Part shown: positions 25,069 through 34,818 of the stretch, piece after piece
Numbering within the stretch: the first letter of the stretch is position 1
Layout: the number at the start of each line of letters is the position of its first letter
Source of the DNA: Varibaculum vaginae
GTDB taxonomy: Bacteria > Actinomycetota > Actinomycetes > Actinomycetales > Actinomycetaceae
DNA: 64,000 nt
Direction of reading: 5' to 3'
Assembly (NCBI RefSeq): GCF_900604285.1
Contig: NZ_UWNY01000003.1
Coordinates: forward strand, 62,001-126,000
Position numbers and translations under genes: made by a program
Notes under the pieces: model-generated
What the model was told of the DNA's origin: nothing
Databases searched by the model: none
Seen by the model: the letters and a program-made list of their open reading frames with translations, nothing else

Positions 25069-26019
25069 GTGAATATTGAGTTATTTTCTAGCACTAGTCT
25101 GGCACGAACTGGATTAAAATTAGTTTCCTATCTACCGCTGGCCTTGGCTCAAGGCATGGGAAGTCTGCTTGGGGAAGTGCTCTACTGGATAGATACTTCG
25201 GGAGCGAAGCAATATCGGAAAAATCTGCGATATTTAGGGATTCCGGAACGCCGTATCGAAAAAACGGTGCGTAGCGGTCTCAAGGGCTATATGCGGTTAT
25301 TTTCAGAGACTGCCCTTTTGGGGAGATTTTCCAACTCTCAGATTTTGGCTCGAGTGCGGATTAAGGGTGATCGGAATACCTTTATGCAAGATTGCGCGCG
25401 TGGGAATGTGTGCTTAGCGCTTACCCATTCGGGAAACTGGGATCTTGCTGGTTACTTTGCCAGTAAAGAAGCCTTACCGGTACTTACCGTGGCGGAAAGA
25501 GTTAAACCCGAAGCCTTGTTCCAGGCGTTTAGCCAGGTACGGCAACAAGCAAATATGCGGATAATCGCAGTAGAAAAGGGTGAAAAACCTTTCGCTAACC
25601 TGGTAGCAGCTGCAAAGGAAGAACGCTATCTGATTCCGCTACTCGCTGACCGCGATATTACTGGCAGCGGGATAGAAGTTACCCTGGGCAATTCAAAAGC
25701 GCTGGTAGCAGCGGGACCAGTTGCTCTCGCCCAGAGAATCAATGCTCCCCTTTATTGTGGGCATATCGCTTTAGAGAAGCTAGGAGATGCTCGGCGGAGG
25801 GCGGCGCGCTCTCGCTGGGGGATAGTGATTAACCTTGCTGGCCCGGTAAAGCCCGATAAGGTAGAAACTATGACCAGGGATTGGGCGCAGAAAGTCGGGG
25901 AGATAATTTTGGAATCACCTCAATCTTGGTTTATGCTGCAAAAATTATTTCTTGCTGATCTTGATCCAGAGCGCTTAGCGCGGGCACGCCGGCGTAGTCG
26001 AAAGGAGGGGCAGCGGTGA
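25069..26019 (+). CDS. patA: Phosphatidylinositol mannoside acyltransferase
   Basis: 316 aa of the LpxL/HtrB-like lysophospholipid acyltransferase family, with the H(x4)D motif HSGNWD (H120, D125). It transfers palmitate to the mannose of phosphatidylinositol mannosides (Rv2611c role). A hydrophobic N-terminus suggests peripheral membrane association. GTG 25069 immediately follows the pgsA stop, and the 3' end overlaps the pimA GTG by 4 bp. The product ends in a strongly basic tail. Confidence 0.9.
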   Translation: MNIELFSSTSLARTGLKLVSYLPLALAQGMGSLLGEVLYWIDTSGAKQYRKNLRYLGIPERRIEKTVRSGLKGYMRLFSETALLGRFSNSQILARVRIKGDRNTFMQDCARGNVCLALTHSGNWDLAGYFASKEALPVLTVAERVKPEALFQAFSQVRQQANMRIIAVEKGEKPFANLVAAAKEERYLIPLLADRDITGSGIEVTLGNSKALVAAGPVALAQRINAPLYCGHIALEKLGDARRRAARSRWGIVINLAGPVKPDKVETMTRDWAQKVGEIILESPQSWFMLQKLFLADLDPERLARARRRSRKEGQR

Positions 26020-27137
26020 GAATTGGGATTGTCTGCCCCTACGCCTACGATGTACCGGGCGGGGTTCAGTTTCACGTACGGGATCAGGCGGAGGAACTGC
26101 GGCGGCGCGGCCACGAAGTTTCAGTATTTGCCCCGGTAGAAACGGACTATAGTGAGGAGGGATTTATAAATGCGGGGAAAACTTTCGCCATTCCCTATAA
26201 CGGTTCTGTTGCCCGCCTGGCGTTTGGGCCTCGGGTAGCAGCCCGCACGCGTCAATGGGTGACCAGCAGTGATTTTGATATTTTGCATGTGCATGAACCA
26301 GTCACTCCTTCGGTGTCTCTAATTGCCCTGCAACATGCGCGTTGCCCGGTGGTGGGTACTTTTCACGCGGCTGTCGAAAGGTCTCTGCTCTACACTTTGG
26401 GCAAACCGGTGGTGCAGTCGGTAAAAGAAAGACTCAGCGCACAAATCGCAGTCTCTGAGGAAGCGCGGCGTACCTTGCAACGTTACCAGGGAGGGGATGC
26501 TACCGTTATCCCTAACGGAGTGGATTATCAGACTTTCGCGCAGGCGACTCCCAGTCCTAAATGGCAACAGAGCGAAGAGTCGCCAGTTTTCTGTTTTTTA
26601 GGGCGCCTCGATGAACCCCGCAAAGGATTAGCACTCCTGGTTGAAGCAATTCCTCTGGTTTTATCGGCCTATCCCCAGGCACGGTTTTTAATCGCAGGGC
26701 CAGGAAGTGCCAGTCGCGCACGGGCTAACTTAGCATCTTACGGGAAAAACGTAGAGTTTTTAGGCGCTCTCAGTGAAGCAGAGAAAATTGCGTTGTTTAG
26801 TTCTGCAACCGCCTATATTGCGCCCCAAACTGGAGGGGAATCCTTTGGGATTGTGCTGGTAGAGGCGATGGCAGCTAACTGTCTGGTAGTCGCGTCCTCT
26901 ATCCCTGCCTTTTCTGCGGTACTAGAGCAAGGCCGGCTCGGTAAAATTTTTACTTCCGAGGATGTGAACTCACTGGCTGAAAACCTGATTGCAGTTTGTG
27001 AGAATCGGGAAGCAGCCGCCCATCTGGCTCGGCAGGGACATCAGGGAGCAAAACGTTATGACTGGCCGGTGATCACTGACCAAGTTTTAGCGGTTTATGA
27101 ACGTTGCCGGGAACAAAAACAGGAGAACAAGCTATAA
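26016..27137 (+). CDS. pimA: Phosphatidylinositol alpha-mannosyltransferase
   Basis: GT-B, GT4-family glycosyltransferase, 373 aa, adding the first mannose from GDP-mannose to phosphatidylinositol at the inner membrane face. It has the N-terminal PYAYDVPGGVQFHV loop, FHAAVERSLLY, the donor-site GRLDEPRKGL and the EX7E motif in ESFGIVLVEAMA. Overlap with patA (GTGA) indicates coupled translation. It completes the PIM module with pgsA and patA. Confidence 0.93.
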   Translation: MRIGIVCPYAYDVPGGVQFHVRDQAEELRRRGHEVSVFAPVETDYSEEGFINAGKTFAIPYNGSVARLAFGPRVAARTRQWVTSSDFDILHVHEPVTPSVSLIALQHARCPVVGTFHAAVERSLLYTLGKPVVQSVKERLSAQIAVSEEARRTLQRYQGGDATVIPNGVDYQTFAQATPSPKWQQSEESPVFCFLGRLDEPRKGLALLVEAIPLVLSAYPQARFLIAGPGSASRARANLASYGKNVEFLGALSEAEKIALFSSATAYIAPQTGGESFGIVLVEAMAANCLVVASSIPAFSAVLEQGRLGKIFTSEDVNSLAENLIAVCENREAAAHLARQGHQGAKRYDWPVITDQVLAVYERCREQKQENKL

Positions 27138-27223
27138 CGGCAGTTATTTTGTTTTGCTTATGTCAATAAGAAAAAAATTACTTCCCCGGTTAAACTGGAG
27201 TCAGCCCAGCAAAGGAGAAATAG

Positions 27224-28564
27224 GTGAGCCAGATGAATCCGGCATATTCGCCCGCGGAGCTCGCCCAACCTAATCCTGTGCCCAACTTTCAGCAGCTTCC
27301 CCAACAACTAGTGCAGGATTACAGTTTTGATGCTCTTAGCTTGCCGGTAGATCCGCTGATCCCGCATCCGGCAATTTCTCAGCGGGTATCTTCGCAGCCA
27401 CTGCTGGTAGATCCGGGAGCAGAAAAAACTTCGCGCCGTTCCCGGATGAGATCGTTCCCCTGGCTAGAGGTATTGTGTCTGGTAGCAGCGGGGGGCGGTC
27501 TTAGCTATTTCGCGCTGTTTATTTCTGCGGAAGAATCAGTTACCACCACGATTGGGGCGGTGATGGCGGCGCTGTTGCCCATGGCGATCGTGGTAATCGT
27601 GATGGTTTGGTTAGATCGTTGGGCACCAAAACCGTGGTGGCTGCTGGTAGCGGCCTTTCTTTGGGGAGCGGGGATTGCTTCAGCTTGTGCCTTGGCGTTA
27701 AATACTTTTTCTGGGAAAGCACTGCAATCAGTAGATTTTGGCCCCACTCCCTTCCAGTCTTTCGGCGTTTTGGCCACCATAGTGGCTCCTATAGTTGAGG
27801 AATCTCTCAAGGGCAGCGGAGTGCTAATCCTGATGTTGGCACGGCGGCGTTCGGTGAAAAGTCCCCTAGACGGGGTGGTGATTGCGGGAATCTTGGCCGC
27901 GGGCTTTGCTTTCACGGAAAATGTGCTTTACTTTGCACGTTTTTATGAACAGCTTCCGGTAGTTTTCTTTATGCGGGCGATGCTCGGTCCCTTTGGGCAT
28001 ACCGTCTACACTTCGGTTTTTGGTCTGGCTTTAGGGATGGCGCTTACTCGGGTGGCTTCCCCCAAAATGCGCATCGTGCTTCCAGTTTCCGGACTGATTT
28101 CCGCCATTTGCCTACACGCCGCCTGGAACGGACTTGCCACCTATTCTGCCTTGCTTTTCCTGGTATCCTACCTGTTTTTTTGGGGGCCGATGTTCATTAC
28201 TTGGCTAGCCATTAACCTGGTGGTTTCAGTGCGGCAACGCAATGCGATAGAAAATGGACTCCAAGCTTATATTGCGGCTGGTTGGATTGACGTACGAGAA
28301 GCGCAAATGCTGTGTTCTCTTTCCGGGCGGCGACGTGCCCGTAAATCGGCACGCACTATTTCCCCTGCTGCTCGCCGGGCGTTATCAGCTTTCCAACAGG
28401 CTTGTACCGTCCTGGCATTGAACTATGTATCCAGTTCTCATCGGGGGTTATCCGCCAGTGTGCAAAAAGAAAACCAGGAGGCGGTTAAGAAGTTACTACA
28501 ATCCCGAACGGATTTTGCTCGGGCTAGTGCTCCGGTGGGTGCCTATCGAATGGGGCGAGCCTAA
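27224..28564 (+). CDS. PrsW-family intramembrane metalloprotease
   Basis: 446 aa, GTG start with AAAGGAG upstream. A disordered Pro/Gln-rich N-terminus of ~75 residues precedes eight or so transmembrane helices. PrsW signatures: VEESLKG (EExxK) near residue 190, FAFTENVLYF, a later GHTVYTS histidine and the LHAAWNG histidine, which together form the presumed metal site. B. subtilis PrsW cleaves an anti-sigma factor; no anti-sigma gene is nearby, so the substrate is unknown. The last ~100 residues form a basic cytoplasmic tail. Confidence 0.85.
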   Translation: MSQMNPAYSPAELAQPNPVPNFQQLPQQLVQDYSFDALSLPVDPLIPHPAISQRVSSQPLLVDPGAEKTSRRSRMRSFPWLEVLCLVAAGGGLSYFALFISAEESVTTTIGAVMAALLPMAIVVIVMVWLDRWAPKPWWLLVAAFLWGAGIASACALALNTFSGKALQSVDFGPTPFQSFGVLATIVAPIVEESLKGSGVLILMLARRRSVKSPLDGVVIAGILAAGFAFTENVLYFARFYEQLPVVFFMRAMLGPFGHTVYTSVFGLALGMALTRVASPKMRIVLPVSGLISAICLHAAWNGLATYSALLFLVSYLFFWGPMFITWLAINLVVSVRQRNAIENGLQAYIAAGWIDVREAQMLCSLSGRRRARKSARTISPAARRALSAFQQACTVLALNYVSSSHRGLSASVQKENQEAVKKLLQSRTDFARASAPVGAYRMGRA

Positions 28565-28565
28565 A

Positions 28566-29153
28566 TTGAATTCCGGTTTTCAGGTGCCGCGACCGCTCCC
28601 GAACCCTTTTCCACCTGCCGGAGAAAATCTACTTGGTTCTGATTGGCTAGTCGATCAAGATGGCTACCCGGGTCGTCACGCTGCCCGCATTATCGCCTTC
28701 GATAGATGCCAGCGCATCCTGTTAATCAAAGGTCATGATTTTTCTGATTCCACTCATTGCTGGTGGTTTACTCCCGGAGGAGGTATTAAAGGAGGCGAAT
28801 CTCCCAAACAGGCGGCTCAGCGTGAGTTTAAAGAGGAAACCGGGATTAGTTTGCCTCTGGAAGAGATGCAGGGGCCGGTGCTTTACCGGGAATCTTTGCT
28901 TAAATTTCGTAAACTGTGGGCTATCCAGGCTGAACACTATTTTTTAGTGCGGATGAACGCGGATGCGCCTCGGGTTTTTCCGGCCAAGTGGACGCCCTCG
29001 GAAAAGCAGCTTTTAGAGGACATCCGCTGGATTTCCCTTACGGAGCTTGTGAACTTAGCTGAGCGGGAAACTATTTACCCTAACTGCCTGTGGGAATTAG
29101 CTCCGCACTGGGCTCAAACTTGGGATGGAAACTGCCGCACCGTCTACGATTAA
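28566..29153 (+). CDS. NUDIX hydrolase
   Basis: Complete Nudix box GGGIKGGESPKQAAQREFKEETGI (G-x5-E-x7-REFxEExG), so a nucleoside-diphosphate-linked substrate is hydrolysed; its identity is unknown. The WFTPGGG strand and an ARIIAFD opening strand are also present. The frame is open far upstream inside prsW. I choose TTG 28566, 2 nt after the prsW stop, giving about 195 aa; GTG 28543 (overlapping prsW) and GTG 28584 are alternatives. The tail ..WDGNCRTVYD is aromatic-rich. Confidence 0.8.
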   Translation: MNSGFQVPRPLPNPFPPAGENLLGSDWLVDQDGYPGRHAARIIAFDRCQRILLIKGHDFSDSTHCWWFTPGGGIKGGESPKQAAQREFKEETGISLPLEEMQGPVLYRESLLKFRKLWAIQAEHYFLVRMNADAPRVFPAKWTPSEKQLLEDIRWISLTELVNLAERETIYPNCLWELAPHWAQTWDGNCRTVYD

Positions 29154-29239
29154 GGCTATTTAGACGATGAGGGCGCAAAGGCGTTAAAATCGGCTTGTAT
29201 TTTGAAAACTAATTGCGCGAGCGGAATTAAGGAGAGCGA

Positions 29240-30001
29240 ATGTCGGGTCACTCAAAGTGGGCTACCACCAAACATAAGAAAGCGGCAATCGACGCTAAAC
29301 GGGGTAAACTTTTTGCCCGTTTGATTAAAAATATAGAGGTAGCAGCCCGTACTGGTGGTGGTGATCCTGCTGGAAATCCCACTCTATTTGACGCGATCCA
29401 AAAAGCTAAGAAGAACTCGGTACCGGCCGATAACATTAAGCGGGCGGTTGCACGTGGCTCCGGAGCCGAAGCTGGGGGAGCCGACTGGCAAACCATTTCT
29501 TACGAAGGTTACGGTCCTGGCGGGGTCGCAATGCTGGTTGAGTGCCTGACTGATAACAAGAATCGTGCTGCTGCCGATGTGCGGACTGCCTTCAGTAAGA
29601 ACGGTGGTAACCTTGCTGATCCCGGTTCCGTTTCTTACCTGTTTAACCGGGTGGGAGCGATTGAAGTACCTAAAGCGGAAGGCATAGACGAGGACACCAT
29701 TTTGATGGCAGTCCTGGACGCAGGGGCCGAGGAAGTAGAAGAGGGCGCAGAGACCTTTACTGTTGTTTGTGACCCCACAAACCTGGTAGAGGTGCGCAAG
29801 GCTTTGCAAGAAGCCGGTATTGACTACGATTCGGCTGAGTCTCAGTGGCAGGCTACGACTGCGGCTGAGCTAGATTTAGCTAAGTATCGCCAGGTGATGC
29901 GCCTCATTGATGCTCTAGAAGATAGCGATGATGTGCAGGACGTGTTCACTAATCTATCGGTTACCCCCGAGGTGCAACAGCAATACGAGGAAGAAGAATA
30001 G
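29240..30001 (+). CDS. yebC: YebC/PmpR-family protein
   Basis: 253 aa, opening [22 protein letters not shown], with the family's [17 protein letters not shown] and [14 protein letters not shown] segments. Family members bind DNA as repressors or relieve ribosome stalling at proline motifs; which applies here is unknown. ATG 29240 has AAGGAGA upstream. It heads the yebC-ruvC-ruvA-ruvB run conserved in Actinobacteria. Confidence 0.94.
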   Translation: MSGHSKWATTKHKKAAIDAKRGKLFARLIKNIEVAARTGGGDPAGNPTLFDAIQKAKKNSVPADNIKRAVARGSGAEAGGADWQTISYEGYGPGGVAMLVECLTDNKNRAAADVRTAFSKNGGNLADPGSVSYLFNRVGAIEVPKAEGIDEDTILMAVLDAGAEEVEEGAETFTVVCDPTNLVEVRKALQEAGIDYDSAESQWQATTAAELDLAKYRQVMRLIDALEDSDDVQDVFTNLSVTPEVQQQYEEEE

Positions 30002-30011
30002 GCAAAATTTT

Positions 30012-30650
30012 TTGCGGATTATAGGAATTGATCCCGGTCTTACCCGCTGCGGAATTGGAGTCGTTGATATGGATTCGCAGCGGCGCGCCCAGCTGGTGCA
30101 TGTCGAGGTCGCTCGATCTCCGCAAAATATGGCGTCCCATTTTCGCCTCGATAAAATCCGTCGCCGCATTGCAGCCGCTATCGAAGCGCACCAACCAGAT
30201 GTAATGTCAATCGAGCGGGTGTTCGCTCAAGATAATGTCCAGTCAGTTACCTCCACCATGTGGGTAATGGGAGTGGCAATGACCGAGGCGGCTGCGCATA
30301 AACTGCCGCTCGCCATCCATACTCCTTCGGAAGTGAAAGCTGCGGTTACTGGATCCGGGGTAGCTAATAAAGCCCAGGTGCAGCACATGGTGCAACGGAT
30401 TTTACGGATGGAAAAAGTGGTGCGTCCCGCTGATGCCGCGGATGCATTAGCCATCGCGATTTGTCATGGGTGGCGGCGCGATGGCTTGCAAGGAGCAAGC
30501 CGAGATGGAACCGTTAATGTTTCACTTTCGGGCAAGATATCTGCGAGGGGAAATCTTACTAGTGCCCAAAAGGTGTGGGCGCAGGCGCAGGCTACAAGTC
30601 GGCGCACCGGAGCGGTAGATCCGCGACTTAGGCGAAATAAGAGCAAGTAG
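30012..30650 (+). CDS. ruvC: Holliday junction resolvase RuvC
   Basis: Nicks Holliday junctions symmetrically in complex with RuvAB. RNase H-fold acids: D in LRIIGIDPGLTRCG, E in SIERVF, and the pair in RPADAADALAIAICH. The natural start is TTG 30012, just before the first strand, giving about 212 aa; longer frames read back into yebC and add unrelated residues. A basic C-terminal tail (RRTGAVDPRLRRNKSK) is longer than usual. Confidence 0.93.
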   Translation: MRIIGIDPGLTRCGIGVVDMDSQRRAQLVHVEVARSPQNMASHFRLDKIRRRIAAAIEAHQPDVMSIERVFAQDNVQSVTSTMWVMGVAMTEAAAHKLPLAIHTPSEVKAAVTGSGVANKAQVQHMVQRILRMEKVVRPADAADALAIAICHGWRRDGLQGASRDGTVNVSLSGKISARGNLTSAQKVWAQAQATSRRTGAVDPRLRRNKSK

Positions 30651-30691
30651 GATAGCCTTTATAACCAGTAGCCAGTTAGCGGAGATTCTAT

Positions 30692-31291
30692 ATGATTGCG
30701 CATTTATCGGGAACTATCGAGGAAGTAAGACTAGACCGAGCCACTATTGACGTGGCGGGCGTGGGCTATAGTTTTTTCGCTACCCCCGCTACCTTGTCCA
30801 CCTTGGAAGTCGGCAAAGAAGTCAAGATACTTACTCACCTGGTGGTGCGCGAAGATGCTTGGCTGCTTTTCGGTTTTGCGGGGCGCGATGAACGCGATAT
30901 TTTCTCCACCCTAATCACCATTTCTGGAATCGGCCCCAAGCTGGCGCTAGCCGCCCTCGCAGTGTTTAGCCCCTATGAGCTACGGGCAGCAGTATCCCAA
31001 GGTGACCTGGCGGCGCTTACTCAAATTCCGGGGGTAGGTAAGAAATCGGCGCAACGCATCCTAGTGGAAATCGGGGATAAGCTAGGAGAGCCTGCTGGGG
31101 AACAGGCCGAGGCTAGTGGCGGGATCGGCAGCGCCGGACGCGAAGAAGTTTGCCATGCGCTTGAACAGCTAGGGTGGCGAACTCCGCTGGCGCAAAAGGC
31201 TGTGAAAGAGGCGGCCGAAGCTAACCCGCAGGCGCAGGTTCCCGAACTTTTGCGTGCAGCCTTACAATTGTTAGGGAAACATCACGCATAG
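30692..31291 (+). CDS. ruvA: Holliday junction DNA helicase RuvA
   Basis: 199 aa junction-binding subunit. An N-terminal OB fold (MIAHLSGTIEEVRLD..) is followed by two helix-hairpin-helix motifs (TISGIGPKLALAAL and IPGVGKKSAQRILVEI), then a C-terminal RuvB-contacting domain after a Gly/Glu linker. ATG 30692 has GCGGAG 9 nt upstream. Followed by ruvB after 9 nt. Confidence 0.95.
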   Translation: MIAHLSGTIEEVRLDRATIDVAGVGYSFFATPATLSTLEVGKEVKILTHLVVREDAWLLFGFAGRDERDIFSTLITISGIGPKLALAALAVFSPYELRAAVSQGDLAALTQIPGVGKKSAQRILVEIGDKLGEPAGEQAEASGGIGSAGREEVCHALEQLGWRTPLAQKAVKEAAEANPQAQVPELLRAALQLLGKHHA

Positions 31292-31300
31292 GGGAACGTA

Positions 31301-32401
31301 GTGGAAGAAACTAACGAGTGGGCGATTAGCTCTCCGGTGGGGCCGGGAGCTGATGAAGTTGAGCGGGCAGCGGAAGCGGCGCTGCGCCCGAAAGACTTAG
31401 ATTCTTTTGTGGGACAAGAAAAAATTCGCCGCCAACTTAATCTGGTGCTAAAGGCCGCAATCGGGCGAGGTACCACCCCTGACCACGTACTTTTGGCTGG
31501 TCCCCCCGGATTGGGTAAAACCACTTTGGCGATGATTATCGCTCATGAAACCGGAACTTCGCTGCGGCTTACCTCTGGCCCGGCGATTCAACATGCTGGG
31601 GATTTAGCGGCAATACTTTCTGCCCTGCAAGAGGGGGACGTACTGTTTATTGACGAGATTCACCGTTTAGCTCGCACCGCGGAAGAAATGCTTTACCTGG
31701 CGATGGAAGATTTTCGCGTAGACGTGGTGGTAGGAAAAGGCCCGGGTGCAACCTCGATTCCTTTGACCTTGCCCCCATTTACCGTAGTGGGGGCAACCAC
31801 CCGCTCAGGATTACTACCTGCACCTTTGCGGGATCGCTTTGGCTTTACCGCGCATTTGGATTATTACAGTCCCCAGGAATTGCGCCAAGTCTTAACTCGT
31901 TCCGCCCGACTGATGGAAGCGGAATTGGATCCGCAGGCAGCGGCGGAAATGGCGGCGCGCTCACGGGGAACTCCCCGCATTGCTAACCGGTTGCTACGCA
32001 GGGTTATCGACTATGCGCAGGTGCACGGGAATGGGAATCTTTCATTAGAAGCTGCCAAAGCCGCTCTTGACCTGTTTGAAGTTGATCCGGCGGGATTGGA
32101 TCGACTGGATCGCTCAGTTTTACAGGCGCTATGTGAGCGGTTTGCTGGCGGGCCGGTAGGTCTGACCACTTTGGCAGTATCGGTGGGGGAGGAACCAGAA
32201 ACGGTAGAAACTGTTTCGGAACCTTATCTGGTGCGTCAGGGGTTTATTGCCCGCACTCCTCGAGGGCGAATTGCCACTCCTAATGCTTTCGCGCATTTGG
32301 GGTTAAAGCCGCCATTTGCTGACGGTGAAGCCTCCCTGTTTGAGTTAAGCGACGGCGAATCAGGGGCTACTGGTCACAAAAGCGGCCAAATACGGGCGTG
32401 A
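31301..32401 (+). CDS. ruvB: Holliday junction DNA helicase RuvB
   Basis: AAA+ motor of branch migration, 366 aa. Walker [10 protein letters not shown], Walker [10 protein letters not shown], sensor [20 protein letters not shown] and the C-terminal winged helix with [16 protein letters not shown] ~40-residue tail after the winged helix is rich in Glu, Ser and Gly and probably disordered. GTG 31301 is preceded by GGGGAA. Confidence 0.95.
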   Translation: MEETNEWAISSPVGPGADEVERAAEAALRPKDLDSFVGQEKIRRQLNLVLKAAIGRGTTPDHVLLAGPPGLGKTTLAMIIAHETGTSLRLTSGPAIQHAGDLAAILSALQEGDVLFIDEIHRLARTAEEMLYLAMEDFRVDVVVGKGPGATSIPLTLPPFTVVGATTRSGLLPAPLRDRFGFTAHLDYYSPQELRQVLTRSARLMEAELDPQAAAEMAARSRGTPRIANRLLRRVIDYAQVHGNGNLSLEAAKAALDLFEVDPAGLDRLDRSVLQALCERFAGGPVGLTTLAVSVGEEPETVETVSEPYLVRQGFIARTPRGRIATPNAFAHLGLKPPFADGEASLFELSDGESGATGHKSGQIRA

Positions 32402-32470
32402 AAGATGCAACAGACGTGCTTTAACGCTTAGAATCATTAAGGTTAAGAATTTTAGATTGGAAGGTTGATA

Positions 32471-32908
32471 ATGGGTAGTGGGTTACTTTTGGCGGTTATC
32501 GCTGCGTTTCTAGTGATGATGCTTTTTTCTTCACGCAACGCCAAGAAGCGGCAGGCGGAGCAGCGCGATAAGCTAGCCAAAGAGATGGTGCCCGGAGCTT
32601 GGGTAATGACTACCTCTGGTTTTTACGGTCGCTATGTTGAAACCGATGGCGATGTAATCGTGCTAGAGACTTCGGACGGAACCGAGACGCTGTGGACTAC
32701 TCGAGCAATCGTCAGCGTAGGTAACCCTCCGTTTGCCCCCGATACGGAATCTGCCGGTGACAGCACCACAGATCACGTAGGTGCAAACGGGGAAGATAAC
32801 CAGCCCACAGAAGATCTAAAAGAAGACGCTAAAGGGGATGAAAATCCTGCTGGGGAAACAGAGGATTCTGCCTCTGAAGACAGCGATTCGGGCGAAAAGA
32901 ACAACTAA
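32471..32908 (+). CDS. yajC: Preprotein translocase subunit YajC
   Basis: Accessory membrane subunit of SecDF. One N-terminal helix (residues ~3-22) is followed by the conserved ..MVPGAWVMTTSGFYGRYVE.. soluble domain. The C-terminal ~50 residues are highly acidic and disordered. I choose ATG 32471 with GGAAGG 6 nt upstream; TTG 32465 is in frame but too close to that site. About 145 aa. Directly upstream of secD. Confidence 0.9.
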   Translation: MGSGLLLAVIAAFLVMMLFSSRNAKKRQAEQRDKLAKEMVPGAWVMTTSGFYGRYVETDGDVIVLETSDGTETLWTTRAIVSVGNPPFAPDTESAGDSTTDHVGANGEDNQPTEDLKEDAKGDENPAGETEDSASEDSDSGEKNN

Positions 32909-32946
32909 GCGAAGAAAAATCACCGTAGATAACGGAAAGAACAACA

Positions 32947-34818
32947 TTGGCGAAGAAAAAATATCACGCCGGACGTACACTGGCGGTTTTCCTGGTACTT
33001 GTACTGGCTCTTGCTGGAACCTTACTGGTAGGGGTGCTCACTAAGAAAGCAAAGCCTACCCCCTCTTTGGCTTTGGATTTGGAAGGCGGTACGCAGCTGA
33101 TTCTTACTCCGAAAGGTAACGCAGCTTCGGGGGCGAAACGTGCGGTTACTGCGGAAGATATAACGCAGGCAATCGAGGTAATTCGTCAGCGTATCGATGC
33201 CTCGGGGGTATCAGAGGCCGAGATTACCTCCCAGGGAAACTCCAATATTCTAGTTGCATTGCCAGGTAACCCCTCGAAAGAAACTTTGGACTTGGTACGT
33301 CAGTCAGCCGAGTTGTATTTCCGTTCGGTACTGCGCTCTGCTCCAGGAGTTCCGCAATCGCTGATGGTACAGCAGGCGGAGCAGCAAAAATCGGGGAAGA
33401 AAGCATCTCCAAAGACGAATATCGACCCGCAGGCGTTCGCTAAGCAGATGGCTGATTTGAATCATGACGGCAAGATCAGCGATCAGCCGCTCAGCCAACC
33501 GCAAGATAACTCGGATGATGCTTGGATAACCGAAAAAGTTCTCGAGGAGTTCTACGCAAAAGATTGTCAGCAAAAGAGCTCCCGGGAAGGTGGCTCCTCG
33601 GGTGATGTCAAGAAACCCTTGGTGGCCTGTTCTAATGAAGGGCACGAAAAATACATTCTTTCTCCGGCGGAAGTCTCTGGGGCACGGATTTCTTCCGCAG
33701 AATCCGGGATGGGAACCGGCGCATCTGGACAATCCACGGGACAGTGGGTTGTCAACCTGGCTTTTGATAAACAGGGTGCCACTCAGTTTGGAAACACCAC
33801 TACCCGGCTCTTCAAATTCCGGGATAAACCGGTCGCGGGTGAAAATGGTTTACCTCCGGGGCAGAAGAATGATAAAAACCGCTTCGCGATTGTACTCGAT
33901 GGGCTGGTGGTATCGGCTCCGGGAGTAAACAATGCAATCACTAATGGTAAGGCCGAAATCTCTGGCTCATTTACTCGTTCTTCCTCTACCGCTTTGGCTA
34001 ACCAGTTAAAGTTTGGCTCTCTACCGCTTAACTTCGATGTACAATCCGAGCAACAAGTATCGGCAACATTAGGCGCTGACCAGTTACGATATGGCGTTAT
34101 TGCCGGTATTATCGGGTTGATTTTGGTAGTGTTCTACCTGATTTGGCAATACCGCGGACTAGCAGTCGTGGCAGTGGGCTCCCTGGTGAGTGCCGGGGTA
34201 ATCCTGTATCTGGTATTGACTTTACTTTCCTGGTCGATGGGTTACCGCCTCTCGCTAGCCGGCATTGCGGGCGTGATTGTCTCTATCGGGACTACCGCAG
34301 ACTCCTTCATTATCTACTTCGAGAGGATTCGCGATGAGGTTCGTGATGGGAAAGCTCTCGCTAGTGCAGTGAGCGTAGGTTGGGATCGGGCAAAACGCAC
34401 TATCGTTACCTCGGACTTGGTAAATGTACTGGCTGCCTGTGTTCTTTACTTCCTAGCGGTGGGCGGGGTGCAAGGTTTTGCTTTCACCCTAGGGGTCACC
34501 ACTTTGATCGACCTGGCATTGATCTTCATCTTCACCCACCCAATGATGGTCTGGCTGCTGCGCTTTAAGTTCTTCGGCGAAGGACATAAGCTTTCCGGTC
34601 TAGATCCAGAGCATCTGGGGGCGCAACGTGGAACCTATCGGTATGTAGGTGCTGGTAAGGTGCGGAAAATTCGCTCTGTGTACAAAACTGCTTCCCAGGG
34701 AACCGCGGAACAGGCGGGGGATGACCACCTGGAGGCAAAATCAGATTCCAGCGAGGATGATGCTGTTTCAGAAGCGCTGGCGTCAGTATCTGGGACGGAT
34801 CAGGAGGATGAAAAGTGA
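32947..34818 (+). CDS. secD: Protein translocase subunit SecD
   Basis: 623 aa RND-type membrane protein that uses the proton gradient to help pull secreted proteins through SecYEG. First helix at ~10-28, the P1 signature LDLEGGTQLILTP, a periplasmic domain interrupted by a lineage-specific Lys/Gln/Ser-rich insert (~residues 140-210), then five C-terminal helices with IIGLILVVFYLIWQYRG and TTADSFIIYFERIRDE. TTG start at 32947. The C-terminal tail is acidic. Overlaps secF by 4 bp. Confidence 0.95.
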   Translation: MAKKKYHAGRTLAVFLVLVLALAGTLLVGVLTKKAKPTPSLALDLEGGTQLILTPKGNAASGAKRAVTAEDITQAIEVIRQRIDASGVSEAEITSQGNSNILVALPGNPSKETLDLVRQSAELYFRSVLRSAPGVPQSLMVQQAEQQKSGKKASPKTNIDPQAFAKQMADLNHDGKISDQPLSQPQDNSDDAWITEKVLEEFYAKDCQQKSSREGGSSGDVKKPLVACSNEGHEKYILSPAEVSGARISSAESGMGTGASGQSTGQWVVNLAFDKQGATQFGNTTTRLFKFRDKPVAGENGLPPGQKNDKNRFAIVLDGLVVSAPGVNNAITNGKAEISGSFTRSSSTALANQLKFGSLPLNFDVQSEQQVSATLGADQLRYGVIAGIIGLILVVFYLIWQYRGLAVVAVGSLVSAGVILYLVLTLLSWSMGYRLSLAGIAGVIVSIGTTADSFIIYFERIRDEVRDGKALASAVSVGWDRAKRTIVTSDLVNVLAACVLYFLAVGGVQGFAFTLGVTTLIDLALIFIFTHPMMVWLLRFKFFGEGHKLSGLDPEHLGAQRGTYRYVGAGKVRKIRSVYKTASQGTAEQAGDDHLEAKSDSSEDDAVSEALASVSGTDQEDEK